A stretch of 64,000 bases of DNA from Plectrocnemia conspersa (taxonomy: Eukaryota > Arthropoda > Insecta > Trichoptera > Polycentropodidae). The DNA is taken from assembly GCA_009617715.1 (NCBI GenBank), contig VTFK01000152.1:744001-808000 (forward strand), given 5' to 3'. The notes below the pieces were generated by a model that worked only from the letters and a program-made list of their open reading frames with translations, did not search any database and was not told where the DNA came from. Each line of letters starts with the position of its first letter. Positions within the stretch are counted from its first letter, which is position 1. Of this stretch, positions 1 through 11,820 are shown piece by piece. A program made the translations under genes and the position numbers.

Positions 1-404
1 CGAAAGCGAAGTGTCGAAGATGGAAGTGTCAAGTTCTATCTGAAGTATATTTCGGACAAAAATAATATCAGTACGACCGCGCTTAGACTTCGAGTGAAGT
101 GTACGTCTCTTTTATTTCATAATTTTCTGACCAATGCGATGATTTGTGGTAAAAAAAAAACATATTTTTGAACTGTCTAATAAATATCTATCTGTGATGA
201 TTCCAAAAATCTTTATAATTAGCAATGATTTAATTTTAATAAATGTATAACATGAGGTTCATGTTACTTTAATGACGAAAACATTTTAGCACCAACCGTG
301 TCTTTTGTTTTTGGCACCGACCATCACATTATACACTAACGGCAGGGACGTAATTACAGATTTTTTATGGGTCAGTAGTCGTTTTTTTTAATATTTCTAT
401 TTTA
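1..404. other. AT-rich sequence, nothing recognised
   Basis: No open frame, RNA gene or recognisable repeat is seen here. A short A-run lies near 152. Confidence 0.4.
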
Positions 405-660
405 TTAGGATTCAAAATATTTTAATAAATGACATGCATTTTTTTGGCCAAATTCAAGGGTGTTTCAACGGCGCCGACACGATTTTACTGCTTTTGACGT
501 GAATTTTTACTTCTGAGAAGTGATAATTGTTTTTGCACTCTCCTATTGACCAAAATTTGGTTTAAATATATTTTAACTAATACACTTATATCAGAAATCT
601 GTAGTAATATCGGTAAGATTAGCTATTATATTTTTTAAACAGTGTAATATCCAAATGCAG
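405..660 (-). repeat. Dispersed repeat R1, minus copy
   Basis: Read on the minus strand, this stretch shares long similar segments with 32850-33805 and 37690-38130. Shared landmarks are a segment ending in TCACTTCTCAGAA, a segment around AATTCACGTCAAAAGCA, and a segment around GGCCAAAAAAATGCATGTCA. No coding capacity or clear ends are visible, so the class is unknown. Confidence 0.6.
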
Positions 661-714
661 ATTAACTGTGGAGCAATATGCAAGATGCGACGTCTGTCTG
701 TACTTTTTCTGTTA

Positions 715-1145
715 ATTTTTGAACGGTTGTCAAGGGTTGTCAATAAAATATTGCCATATCATTAACATAACGAACGTTGTTGATTGTCTCATCACCGACT
801 TTTATTCATTATTGTCGCTAAAGTTATTTTTTAAATATGTTTACAGAATGTACATACATATATTGAAAAGAGTAGGAGAAAAAACACATCCCTGTCTGAC
901 ACCTCTCGGTATTGGAATATTTTTTGTTTGTTTTCCTTCAATGCTTTTTACAAATTATTTAGTAGTCTTAAATATTTGTCATCTAACCCAATAGAACTTA
1001 TGTATTTTATAAGTTTAATATGTTTTATCCGACTGAATGTTTTCTCAAATTTTATGAAGCAGATGTAAACGATTTACGAATTTCGTAACATCTCTGAAAA
1101 ACGTCTGCATACAAAAGAATGCTTCTCGTATACCTAGGCCTTTAC
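715..1145 (-). mobile_element. Decayed non-LTR retrotransposon reverse transcriptase
   Basis: On the minus strand several frames carry reverse-transcriptase motifs in the right order. Near 1140-1080 there is KGLGIREAFF, which resembles the segment before the first catalytic aspartate. Near 905-870 there is VRQGCVFSPTLFNIY, the conserved RQGC..SP.LFN block. Near 780-755 there is RYVNDMAIF, a degraded form of the RYADD box in which alanine is replaced by valine and the first aspartate by asparagine. Stops and frameshifts separate these blocks, so the copy is dead. It is a different family from the Jockey-like copies near 20, 21-22, 56 and 59 kb. Confidence 0.7.
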
Positions 1146-3115
1146 TAAATAAATTTAATAATTTGTAGAAATATGTATAAACTTCAAAACTTGACTTAGA
1201 TTCATTTGTGATATTTAAAACAAAAGTTAGGCAGTTAGAAATACAACAGTTCTGGACTATTTTAAAAAGCTGAAATATTAAAAAAAAAAAAAAAAAGTAA
1301 CTAATAGGTGCCGCACGATCTGTTTTAAAAAAATATGGGACAAGTAAAAAAACGCCCTACCTATATTTTAGAGGCAAAGGCAAAACTAATGTTAAGGATG
1401 TGCAAATAACGTGAAACAGTGTCTAGTGAACAGTGAACAGCACAAATAACGAATGAATATATGGCTTTTAAGAAAATTTATGCAAACACAAGAGATTGCG
1501 CAAAACCGTTTCTTTTGGCAGGTAGCGAAACCCATAAATTCCATTGTTGCTGGTTTTATGCAACTCATGCACTTGCCCACAGGTATAATAATTGTATTAA
1601 ATAATATTATCGCCCCAAATTACACAATGATTGGTTAATAAATACTTTTCGTCTACTTTTCACCGATGATCTTTAAAACAAATTTCATTAAGGATTGTAA
1701 AAAAAACTTAAATTTGATTAAAAATCTACGTTACGTTCAAGAGTATTGTTTAGTACCGCATGCAAGAACAGAAGTATTGGACAACTCACAGGTAATTTAT
1801 TCTCATCCAGATACTCGCAGTTAGTGAATGCATTGTGGCCTAATCATTGATGTTATTATTTTTTCCGTGCAGGGGTGCATTGCCGTAAAGCTGTTATGCC
1901 CTGTAAATAAATATCATTATATTAATGTATCGCACACATTTGTACATCTGAAATTTGCAAATTAAAAAAAACTGTTGTTACTTTAAAATAAACTCGCGTG
2001 CTTAGCATTTATACCATACGATTATAAACGCATTTTGAGGCAGTCGTTGTTGCCGTTTTTACATCCCCCTATTTATACTCTCCCCGTTTTCCCCTACTCT
2101 GTTTTGTATTTCATTTAATTGGTCCTTTAACGAATGTATTTTAACTAGGACAGGTATTGTCTTCGAATCCAGTAGCAGCCATTAAAACTTTGGATACAAA
2201 AAGAGTCGATTGTTTATATACAAATTTTTTTATTCATTCTATTATAAAATCCAAGTAAAAATACCGAAATAGCGATTAATTGACATTCGAGAGACGTTGA
2301 CTAATTGAGTTAATTTAAAATCGCTTCGATCGACCCGAGTTCGTTAAGGGACAAAGGTCCGTCTTAGCATTATTATTATTTCATAAAAGACCGGTCAAAT
2401 GTCAAATTTGCTAGGGTTGACAGTTAATTGAGCTAATTTAACTTGCGGATGAAACTTCAGACAGTCGACGTAAAGATTGCGTTGAAGGTTCCTTATCAAC
2501 GACAATAAAGTGTTTATTATTTCATGGAAAAAGTATGTATCTATTTTATTTTTAATTTGACTAAAAAACCCATCGAATGTGATGTTGCGTGAAATATTAA
2601 AACGCGATGGAATTATGAATGTGAATCACGTATTCGCTACAAAAGTCACACCCAGTTGGGGGGTGAATAAGGAATTTATTTCTATCATTATTTATTTCCA
2701 CCCTTAATATAAACCCACAATGAATTTTAAATTACCCATCGGAATGGTATTATGTCACGGAAGCTTTTTTTATTTCCGGAGATATACGAATAAATTTATT
2801 TTGTTCTTACACTGATCACTAGAACCCGGACGCGTTGTCAAAAATCCATCAAATGCCTGAATCACAATTTGAATAATAATTTTATTTTTGTAAATGTAAA
2901 TATTATAATTGAGTATTTATTCGTACTTTCATATAAAAAGTTTGAGGTGTATACAATAATTCCTTTTGGGTCATTGAAGCTTTTCTATCATAGTTAAAAG
3001 AAGCGGTGCCAAATGTATTAGTTGTACAGTGTGAAACTCATTGTAATTAATAGAAATTTCTTAAGACTTTTTTTTTTAAAAAGTAAATGTTTTTCAACCT
3101 TTTATATCGCTGCAT
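1146..3115. other. Intergenic or intronic AT-rich DNA
   Basis: No gene is recognised. A 16-18 A tract lies at about 1279-1296. Two related motifs occur 120 bases apart, GACTAATTGAGTTAATTTA at about 2299 and GACAGTTAATTGAGCTAATT at about 2419, in a somewhat less AT-rich stretch (2270-2480). They may be a local duplication or paired binding sites. Confidence 0.3.
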
Positions 3116-3172
3116 AAGAAAGATGGATCAGTGCCAGATGTTTGAAAATATGCATGCTTTCTTAAAAGCTTT
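3116..3172 (+). repeat. Fragment of dispersed repeat R2
   Basis: The segment around GTGCCAGATGTTTGAAAATA followed by TGCATGCTTTC is nearly repeated at about 57739-57770, where it adjoins other R2 sequence. Only a fragment is present here. Confidence 0.5.
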
Positions 3173-3179
3173 TAATATA

Positions 3180-3900
3180 AATCACAACTTCACATATCTG
3201 TAGTAAGCTATGTACCAGTATTTGACAACTTAACTTAACTGCGTTAAAATACAGTTTTAGGAGTTGTAAGCAAACAGGTAACATAACTGTCAAATAAACA
3301 AAACTATATTTCGATTATAAATTGAAAAGCAAAAATAAATTTAAAAAAATGTATTGTTTTAAAAATAGCATAAATGCTGTAAACGATAAGTTGCCACAAC
3401 CAAACATAACTGACGTAAACGGGTGCTAACACAATCTAACATAACTGCAGTAAACTAGTGTATGTGTTAGCATAGCTTTGACAACCTTAGATACTTGTGT
3501 TAAAAGTGGAGTTTAACGAGTTGTAAAGAAAAAAGTAATTCTACTCCGTTAAATAGACAAAACTACATTTTACGGTTTATGGCAATTATCGACGTTGAAA
3601 AACACATGGATGTTTATCCAAAACATTTTCATGTTTAAAATTATAATTGAAATGCAGCAATAAAATATATTTTTTTATTTGCCGGAGTTAGGTTACCTGT
3701 TGACTTACAACTCGTTAAACTTCACTTTTATACCAATAATCTTAGATTGTCAAAGTTGAGCTAGTACAAAATTTATGAGAACCTAGCAAAACTGCAGTAA
3801 ACTATGTGCTAGCACAAGTTTGACAAAGTTAAACGAATTTGAAACAAACAGGTAATAGGTTTAATTATTAACAAACTTTATGAATGTCAAAAATGCCTAA
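3180..3900. repeat. Block of repeated and inverted ~100-bp units
   Basis: Related units occur near 3215-3330, 3460-3580, 3680-3780 and 3805-3900. They share elements such as AACATAACTGCAGTAAACTA, TTTGACAA and GTTTAACGAGTTGTAA. The units at 3475-3528 and 3704-3761 are in opposite orientation and would pair over about 55 bases with a 175-base loop. No coding capacity is seen. It may be a degraded satellite or a fold-back element. Confidence 0.6.
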
Positions 3901-6159
3901 AACTAGTATTAAAATATTGGGCTATTGACGTTGTAATAAACACATAATTTTCACTATTATTTAAATTTGTTTAGTACGTAATTTGAATTAATACATCTGA
4001 ATTACAGCAAAAACTAAGTTTTTAGGTTGGCAACTTCAAGACAACCCTATTATTCTGTTAGAAATTTGCTTTCACGGAATAGCAGATATAACCAGGTTAG
4101 TTATAATGGTTATTTAGAAGTGAATATTTTATTATCAGAAAAATATTGATTCGAGCAGCTTAAATTTGTAACGTGCATTGTCTTTGGAATGACAGTAAAT
4201 AAGCCACAAGAATAGTTCTTACAGTACTTCAATTTTTGTTAACGAGCAAGGGAAGAACAAACATCAAACATATAATTTAAAATATATAGATTTAAGAACA
4301 AACATCAAAATATAATATAAATTTAAGACAATGTAAAGAGTCAAAGCAATTCAGCTATAAAACAGACCAAATAAATTAAAGAAAATATATCATTTCTCAC
4401 CCTATACAATAAAACATATATGACGAAATAAATTTATGCTTCTCTCACTAATAACTTCACAACACAACAATTTATGTCACGAATCTTCACAACAAACTAA
4501 TACACTTAGGTCAGAATTAGAGCAAATAAAACTATTATATAATAATTTTAAAAACAACTAAAAATTAAATAAAACATTCAGATGAAAGTTATTTACACAT
4601 GTACAGCACTTTTATCTGATTTCTATAAAGCGTTTGAAAAGTAGTTTTAAAATGTATTTTAATATTTTTTTTGTGACAAGCTAGATTTTTTGGATTTTCC
4701 GCGGAAGACAATTTTATGTCTTAGAAATTAAAGTAAATTCAATAAAAAAAATAATCTTTGTAACACCTCGAAAACAAAAAAAAACCAATTCTGCTCTTTG
4801 TATTTCCACGTACCGGCACATCCCTCACAGCGTTGAACTAACAACAGGGCAGAAATTTAGAAGCACGCGATGATCACTTCTTTAACGTGTGATGTTATTA
4901 TGCCTGACAATTTAAAATAAATATACTGCTAATGTAAAAATATATCTGTCCACAAATATTTTAATAAAGAGCTGTCTGATCATAATAATTAATTAAAACG
5001 ATCATAATATGTTGCGATTAAGTCGTATATATAAAAAAAATGTTTTTTACACACTTTCAAATTGCGATTACGTCCAATGGAAATCGGATGGATGGTTGCA
5101 GCCTCCGTAATCCTCAATCTCGCCCAAACATACATATTCATCCCGCTTTTATCATCATGCAAATGAAGCCCAAGTTTGCGTATAAAAATGAATAATAAGC
5201 TGGGGCTGGAAAAATCCGCGGGCGGGGTAACCGTGACAGAAACAGGCACGCATAAACCAGATGGGTAAATCTAGTGGAAAATTAAAACGAGACTGGGCAA
5301 ATTACGCCGGAAGCACTTTTTATGAAATAAAAGCGTCACGCAGGAGTGAAGGCGGCTAATTATGTAATACGTGCTCGATTTTCATGTCAAAGTTATCGAT
5401 ATAAAGTCTAAAGAATAAAGGCGAAAGAGGACAGCTTTAAGAAAACAATGTACCAACATTCTGTCACGGCCGGAATTCAATGTCTTTATACTCTTTTTTA
5501 ATGAGTTATTTACAGGAGAAGGAAAAATTCCTAGTGTGACAACGCATCGAGTTGTAAATTCCTGTTTTTTTTACTTAATTGACTTTACGAGTAAAGCAGT
5601 GACTCTTAATTTTCATTTTAATTTTCAGCGACCTAGTGTTAGTGTCACATTCATTAAAACGAAGTAATAATTCCAAGATTGAAAGTATTTTGTGCACAAA
5701 CCCATTATGAATCAACAACAGAAAGAAATTGTATTTTACAAATAATACAAGATCACCCAGAAATAGAAATCACCACAGACTTCCAAAAACGTAAACAAGG
5801 ACTTTTACGAGACGCCTAAATCATAAACTCATTCTCGAACAATATAATTTTCTTTATTTAAATACATAAATAAAATTTAAAATGAGTCATTTTAATAAAA
5901 CGGCCTTAGAGCTACCAGATAATATAATATACTCATTTAAGTTTGACAGGGTCATTCACAAAAAATATAAGAATTTATTATTCAATATATAATAAAGAAA
6001 TAAAATAATCTAACATGCAGATGACACGAAACTCATCACATATATTTATTATAAGTAATATGATATTTTTCGACCTTTAGTGGTTTAGTAAGTATACTTG
6101 TTACACTAGTCAAAATATATATATTTGTTAATTGTACAAACACACATTTTAAAGCAATT
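3901..6159. other. AT-rich DNA without recognised genes
   Basis: A roughly 40-bp unit containing AGAACAAACATCAAA is repeated in tandem at 4252-4335. From 5060 to 5400 the base composition is more balanced, but no splice-bounded open frame is convincing there. Confidence 0.3.
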
Positions 6160-6400
6160 GTAACGCTAAAGTGTTAGCCGAAAATACGAGGCTTGTTTCG
6201 CTAAATTAAGTCCTTGTCGTCATACCGCTCCCCTTAGCTCACCTGTGACGCTATAATTTTCGGCGAATGTTTCGCGTCCGATATGGCGCTTATAAATTGT
6301 CAGTTGACATTCAAAACTTTACGGCTAACGACACTCGTTACTCTTCAACTCGATGTGACGCACGAACTTTGACCTGCAATCAATCAATAAGGTTATGATG
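6160..6400. other. Higher-GC island, possible conserved element
   Basis: This island stands out from the AT-rich surroundings. It is bracketed by a short inverted repeat, GTTAGCCG near 6173 and CGGCTAAC near 6322. No open frame is convincing, so a regulatory or conserved noncoding role is only a suggestion. Confidence 0.25.
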
Positions 6401-7937
6401 TTGAATATACATTTATGTTTGCTAAAATCAGATTCAAGTAACCTAAATTGCAGGTGATGCCAAAATAACTGTTACAGTCTTATGGCAGAAATATAAACTA
6501 TAACGATATACAAATAAAATGCAGGTGTCAGTATCGGTATCAGATGACAAAGTGGTCTCTCTGGTCTCTGGTTCCATGCGGTCAATTGGTAGCTTGGGTT
6601 GGGAGCAGCTTATCTTAATACTGGTGATTTGAAAAAGCAACGATGAAACGATTCTGAAAGTGATTTGTGATTAATTTAAATGTTTTATATTAACCAATAA
6701 TTATTTTTTTATTTAAATAAAATTTTTCATTTTTAGCACTAATTGGTTAAATAAATTGTTATCGGTAAAAACCGAGAATAAAATTACGAATATATATATT
6801 CGAATACTTCATACATTTTTTTTTTTTTAATATTCAAATAGTTAAAAACAACGAATAATTTTTATAAATGAATAGCATATGATTTTTAATTTATTGAGCT
6901 TTATTATAAAAAAAATTATCAATTTAACTAAAATTTTATGACATTTTAAAAAAAAAAGTATTATTGTGCATTATTTTTTTTTTAAATTAATAATTATAAG
7001 TACGTAATTTTTTCGTTGTTTTATCTACATATCATAATAGTACAGACCTCAAATGTTGGGTTCAACACTGGATTTCGAATGTCGCAGCTGAACAAATGTC
7101 GATGTGAAGAGGGAAGCGGCCGCTAAATTTTGTTCGATGCTTGGCGTGACTCCGCTTGCTATAAGTTCAGATGAACTCTCGTGTGTTCCGAGAGGCTGGT
7201 ACATTTAAAAACGCTTGATGCTTTTCAATGTTGTCCTTCTTGAATCACTCCACTCGACGATTACAATTCCTACAAATTATAAATTTAAATAATTTATATA
7301 AATTTCATGGGTTTTATACGCGTTTGCTCTTTCAGAAATACAAATATGATTGCGCCCCATGGTGTTTTTATTTATTTATAATAACATAAGATTGATAGAT
7401 ATTTATTAAACTAACTTTACAAGTTCAGATGCCAGCAATCCCAAATAATGACGTATAGGCAGTGTTGCCAAAAAAAATGACAAAACTATTGTCATATTAA
7501 TATTTTACTGCATTTATTCACATTTATTACCATTTATTCTGAATTTTAGCATATATTTAGCGTTGATCGCAAAATATTAGACGCCACACATCCATCGCTC
7601 ATACAAGAAAAACACCACACGCCGGGCCAATATGTTAAGTCTGCAGTTCATACGCTCCAAAAATGTCTAGTTCGTTTGCTGCACTTCCTTTCTATACATA
7701 ATTATGTACACAGTATATTTTAATAATAAAGACATATATGTTTCTACCAGGTTTCCCAAACATGAATATATTATAGCAGTACGCGTGTGCGTTTAGTGTT
7801 TAAGCCTAAGTACGAATTTGTCTGTCGGAATTTTGCGGTTGTCCTTATTATGTAATTTTGCTAAGCTCGCTCCGCCGATTTCCATCTTGCTTTCAGGAAT
7901 GATGTAGGTTCTGTGGAAAGTTTTATGTCATGAAGGC
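6401..7937. other. AT-rich DNA without recognised genes
   Basis: Long A and T tracts occupy 6660-7020. The stretch 7115-7170 (TTCGATGCTTGGCGTGACTC region) resembles 53020-53060, so it is probably part of a dispersed repeat. Nothing else is recognised. Confidence 0.3.
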
Positions 7938-8111
7938 TTACTGCGACACCCGGCCCTTCATCACGCGCCCGCATATATGCCTTTTTAAACCGAGGAAACT
8001 ACTCTGGAACACCACCATATTTTGCACCGAGACCCTGGTAATCTTCTTACTAGCAGCCGATGCCGTCTGAGAAATTCTCGAAACGTTTCTTGCCATCCCA
8101 TTGTGTGTGAC
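7938..8111 (-). CDS. Possible terminal coding exon of unknown gene
   Basis: On the minus strand a pyrimidine-rich TTTTCAG acceptor ends at 8112. From 8111 an open frame runs 57 codons to a TAA at 7938-7940 and is phase-0 throughout. It contains MARNVSRISQTASAASKK near the middle and ends in GRVMKGRVSQ. The segment is clearly richer in GC than its surroundings. I do not recognise the protein. The acceptor and open frame could be coincidental in a conserved noncoding stretch, and no upstream exon was found in the window. Confidence 0.27.
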   Translation of the reverse strand, partial: VTHNGMARNVSRISQTASAASKKITRVSVQNMVVFQSSFLGLKRHICGRVMKGRVSQ

Positions 8112-10689
8112 CTGAAAAGTTTATCCGTTTAAATGTAATATTTCAAACGATGGAATATTTTCCATTAAATATACAAGCAACCGAACTTTTTAGCCCCTGA
8201 CCCACTTTTTTGAATGACCAACTTTCGTGACCCAAACAGCTTAACTTTTTTTACTGCTAAAAATACATAAGAGGTGAGATTTTCTACTATTTATAATAAT
8301 TTTATCAGCTAACAAGAAATCGTCGCTGAACGAAATGTTTGACAACCATATACACACATAATTTAATATTTATGAAAATATTGTTAGAAGCATAATATAA
8401 ATTTTGAGCGCATGCTACATTATGATATCATAATCTTGAATGAGAAAATTAATGTTGCCATAAACACGTTCGTAAGTTTACCGCCATTATATTATATTAA
8501 CAACTTAACTAAGTTCATTAAATCGACACAGCTTCATCAAATATGCATAAGCCAAATTCGGTTCATACATAAAATACACATTTGATTATATTGATAGCTC
8601 GTGTGTGAAATGATATAATGAATAGCTACTATAACATATACCACACTCAAGGCTATCTTATAATTTCTAATATAATGTATAAATAATTATATTTTCACAA
8701 AATCAGTTTATAATAATAAAGATGTATTAATGTTTAGTAATGCAAAAAACGGTAAATGATAAATAAAATTATTTTAACAAAAAATCAACGAATTGTTTTA
8801 ATAAACACATAAATTGTAAATATATTAATATATATTTATTTAGATAATATGAATCACTGTAGAGAGAAAGAGTCTGCGATATATCTAATCAATTTTAAAT
8901 CATCGACCTACAAAACACAACTGGAATAAAAGGTTTTTGTAGATGGATGTGATGAGTAAAAATATAATTTGACAGCTAATTTTATGTCCATCTATTTTCT
9001 AGCTCACATTTAGAGTTAGGTCTTTTCTATTTCTCCCCTCAAACAGAGTTTTTCAGGAATGGTACTTTTTGTAGCATATGAGATTTCTCTTTTCGTTGTT
9101 CAAATGATCGTTATGGCGACCCTCGATTTATAATTATTGCAAACTCTGATTTCCCAGAATTTATTTGTAATATATTAGGCGAGCTTTACAGTAAGATCTG
9201 AGCAATCAATTTCTTTGAGGCTTAGTACCACAAAACATATCGAAAGTATTTTGTGAGCTGTGCAAAAATGAATAATAAAAAAAATATTATTGCTATCGTA
9301 TGAATATTTTCCCTTAGCATTCTGCAGTATCATACACGAGTCCATATTCGTTGTGATACATAAATTTATAAAAAACCTTGATTTACTTATTTATATTCGT
9401 TTTAATAATTCCCTCTATTCATAAACCCGGAAGAGTAAAACGCCCCACTGAGAGCCCGTACACTATATTTTTCATGTATGACATGCCAAGAAAGTCGCTG
9501 CTCTATTCCGTAATATATAGTCTCGAGCTCTCGAGATAGAGGAGTAGTTGACCTAAATTTGAAAAATAAGCCACTCGAGCATCTCAAACAATTTAAAATT
9601 AGAAGCCTGCATCTGATTAGACGGTTGTATGCACAAACGACGGATGTTTAATCTTTCTCTAAGGCTTCATCGCACCACCTTTGAACGCTCCGGATACGTA
9701 CACACATATATACCCTTCGAGGAGTTTAGTACATCGCAAGGCACGTGCTGTGTGAATTTTTAACATGGAAGCTTCGCAGCGAAGGACTCCTAAATTATTT
9801 GGAGCCTCTTGAATAGCTTTTATGCGCAGGTACCACCCTAGCCTGGTCCAATTAGGTAATTGCCAGTGTTTCAGAGACGCTCGTGTGTGAGTGCGTTGCG
9901 GGTTTCACTAATTCAATGACCTTATATTATCTCGACACGCCGGGTTAAAGGCGTCTTTGCCATTTAAACCGTGTGTGGATATATAGTGTCACATTAGGTC
10001 GAGTTAGTGGAATATCGAATATCTTAATAAATAACAGAGATAGGGTTAGCGAAGGTTAATCGTTATTAATAGCAATAATTTAATATTAGTAACTGGATTG
10101 TTAGGAAATCTTGTGGTTACAAATTGACTGGTCAGTTATATAAAAAAAATTCTAAATTACTGCTATAATCTTTATTTAGACTCATTTGATTTAGATAGAT
10201 TTATAAAACATTAACATATGTTTAGTTGTGAGTATTGTTTATATTAGGTATAATTTAATTTAATTTAAATTGATTTTTTAATCCTCACGATATGAATGGT
10301 AAAGGTTGTTGTGATTCATACATAACACCAGTCAAGAGACACGGAACACGCGCGTTTGAATTCTAGGGAGCGATGCCGGCGGATCTAGCATGTTCTGATT
10401 AGAATTGATTATGGTTATAATGTGGTCATTTTTGCATATTAGAAAACAAAACTAAAAAGTAAGTAAATTTCTTACGATAAGCATTTGCAAAATTAAATAA
10501 AAAAATAATCTCACCCATCGTAAATTTTTATTTGGAATCTCCTGAAACATTTAATGCATTAGCATAGAGATTAATAATATTCATAATTTTTTTTATTTTT
10601 TTTTTTTTTTAATTAAATAAAATATAAACACGAGTGAGAAACGGAAAAACTTGTGTTGATACGAAAAAAAAAATCAAGGACTCATAAAC
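8112..10689. other. AT-rich DNA without recognised genes
   Basis: No RNA gene or credible exon is seen. The interval 9400-9980 is less AT-rich and includes a small palindromic CTCGAGCTCTCGAG at about 9522. A T-run occurs near 10590. Confidence 0.3.
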
Positions 10690-11605
10690 TTCACACGATT
10701 CAAGACTAAGATGGAAATTATTAGACGTTATGATAGCGGTGAATCTTTTGCTTCAATCGGACGTTCATATGATACAAACAGGTCTACGATATGTTCAATT
10801 TTGCAAAATAAAAATATAATTAAGAAATACGTTCAAAATTCTGGAAAATAAAGATATATTTCCACATTCTTTAATGATATGTTTCCAAAAAAACACAGCA
10901 AAAAAAAACATGGATGAAATAGAAAATCTTTGAAAAAATATGTCCCTCTGAGTATTTCAATTATTCAAGCAAAAGCTCTTAGTTTGCACAAAGATTGGAA
11001 GAATAGATTAAAAAAAGATTTTAACACGGTTTTTCAAGCAAGTAACGGTTGATTTTATAATTTTAAAATAAGGTATTCTTTTCATAATAATAAATTTTCT
11101 GGAGAATCGGCTGATGCGGATAAAGATGCTGCAAAAGAATTTATTTCCTAATTATCCAAAATTATTTAAGATGGAGAATATTCCTCTAGCCAAATATTTA
11201 ATGTAGATGAGACAGGTTTATTTTGGAAAACTGTTTAACAATGAAAAATATGAATGAAGCCTTCACGCACCTTGACAATTTTTTAAATATTATGAAAGAT
11301 TGTGATCCCAATGGAGAACGCATATCTCAAGTGCGTAGGGCGATCAATAAAAACATAGCATGTTATAAAATACTATATGAAGAAAAGAAAGAGAATAGCG
11401 GAAAACAGTTAACTCTTGATAACTTTCCAAAGGAACCACCCGCAAACCCCACTTAAACACCTCTTAAACATCTTATATTTACTTGATAAATAAATATTTT
11501 AAAATACACACAATTTCAATTTTTTTACTTCCCTTGACTTGAGTACATTCAACATTCGCACACATTTTCAGGAACCAATTATGTGCGAAAGTCGAGGGCC
11601 GTCTG
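10690..11605 (+). mobile_element. Tigger (pogo-type) DNA transposon, internally deleted
   Basis: The element carries both ends of a Tigger-type transposase (separate entry) but not its catalytic middle. The right end is recognisable. Read inward on the minus strand it begins CAGACGGCCCTCGACTTTCG and is followed outward by TA at 11606-11607, the target dinucleotide used by this superfamily. The left terminal repeat is not recognisable, so the left boundary is approximate. Repeat R2 adjoins it on the right. Confidence 0.75.
10711..11456 (+). pseudogene. Tigger transposase remnant lacking DDE core
   Basis: The frame from the ATG at 10711 encodes a helix-turn-helix of the psq/CENP-B type (MEIIRRYDSGESFASIGRSY). 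A stop follows after about 46 codons. Past it, segments resembling the second DNA-binding helix-turn-helix (IIQAKALSLHKDWKN, then FHNNKFSGESADADKDAAKEF in broken frames) lead to FNVDETGLFWK near 11198, the start of the DDE domain with its first aspartate. The sequence then jumps straight to a typical Tigger C-terminal tail (11223-11456: SQVRRAINKNIACYKILYEE, ending QLTLDNF). About 250 residues with the other catalytic acids are missing. The gene cannot make active transposase. Confidence 0.8.
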
Positions 11606-11820
11606 TAATGTATCGAGAAAAATGCCAAATCGGGAATTCTCATTTCTCGAGAAATTTTATAAAGCACTTTTTATTATATATAATTATTATATTGGAAAAT
11701 CTAAAGTAATGACCGATAATTATTTCACTATTTTTTATTATTCTAACCGGCCGGCGGCTTTATCTTTGCTTTGGTGATCTAAGAACCCGCTCCGATAAGA
11801 AGAAATTATGTATGGAAGAC
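11606..11820 (+). repeat. Dispersed repeat R2
   Basis: The segment 11752-11808, with TTTGCTTTGGTGATCTAAGA followed by ACCCGCTCCGATAAGAAGAA, recurs almost unchanged at 57810-57862. The TTTCTCGAGAAA-containing part near 11640 also has a counterpart near 57480. The class is unknown. Confidence 0.6.

Noticed and set aside
3180..3900. CRISPR-like spaced repeats
   Set aside because: Units are irregular, partly inverted and lack uniform repeats and spacers. The DNA is eukaryotic.
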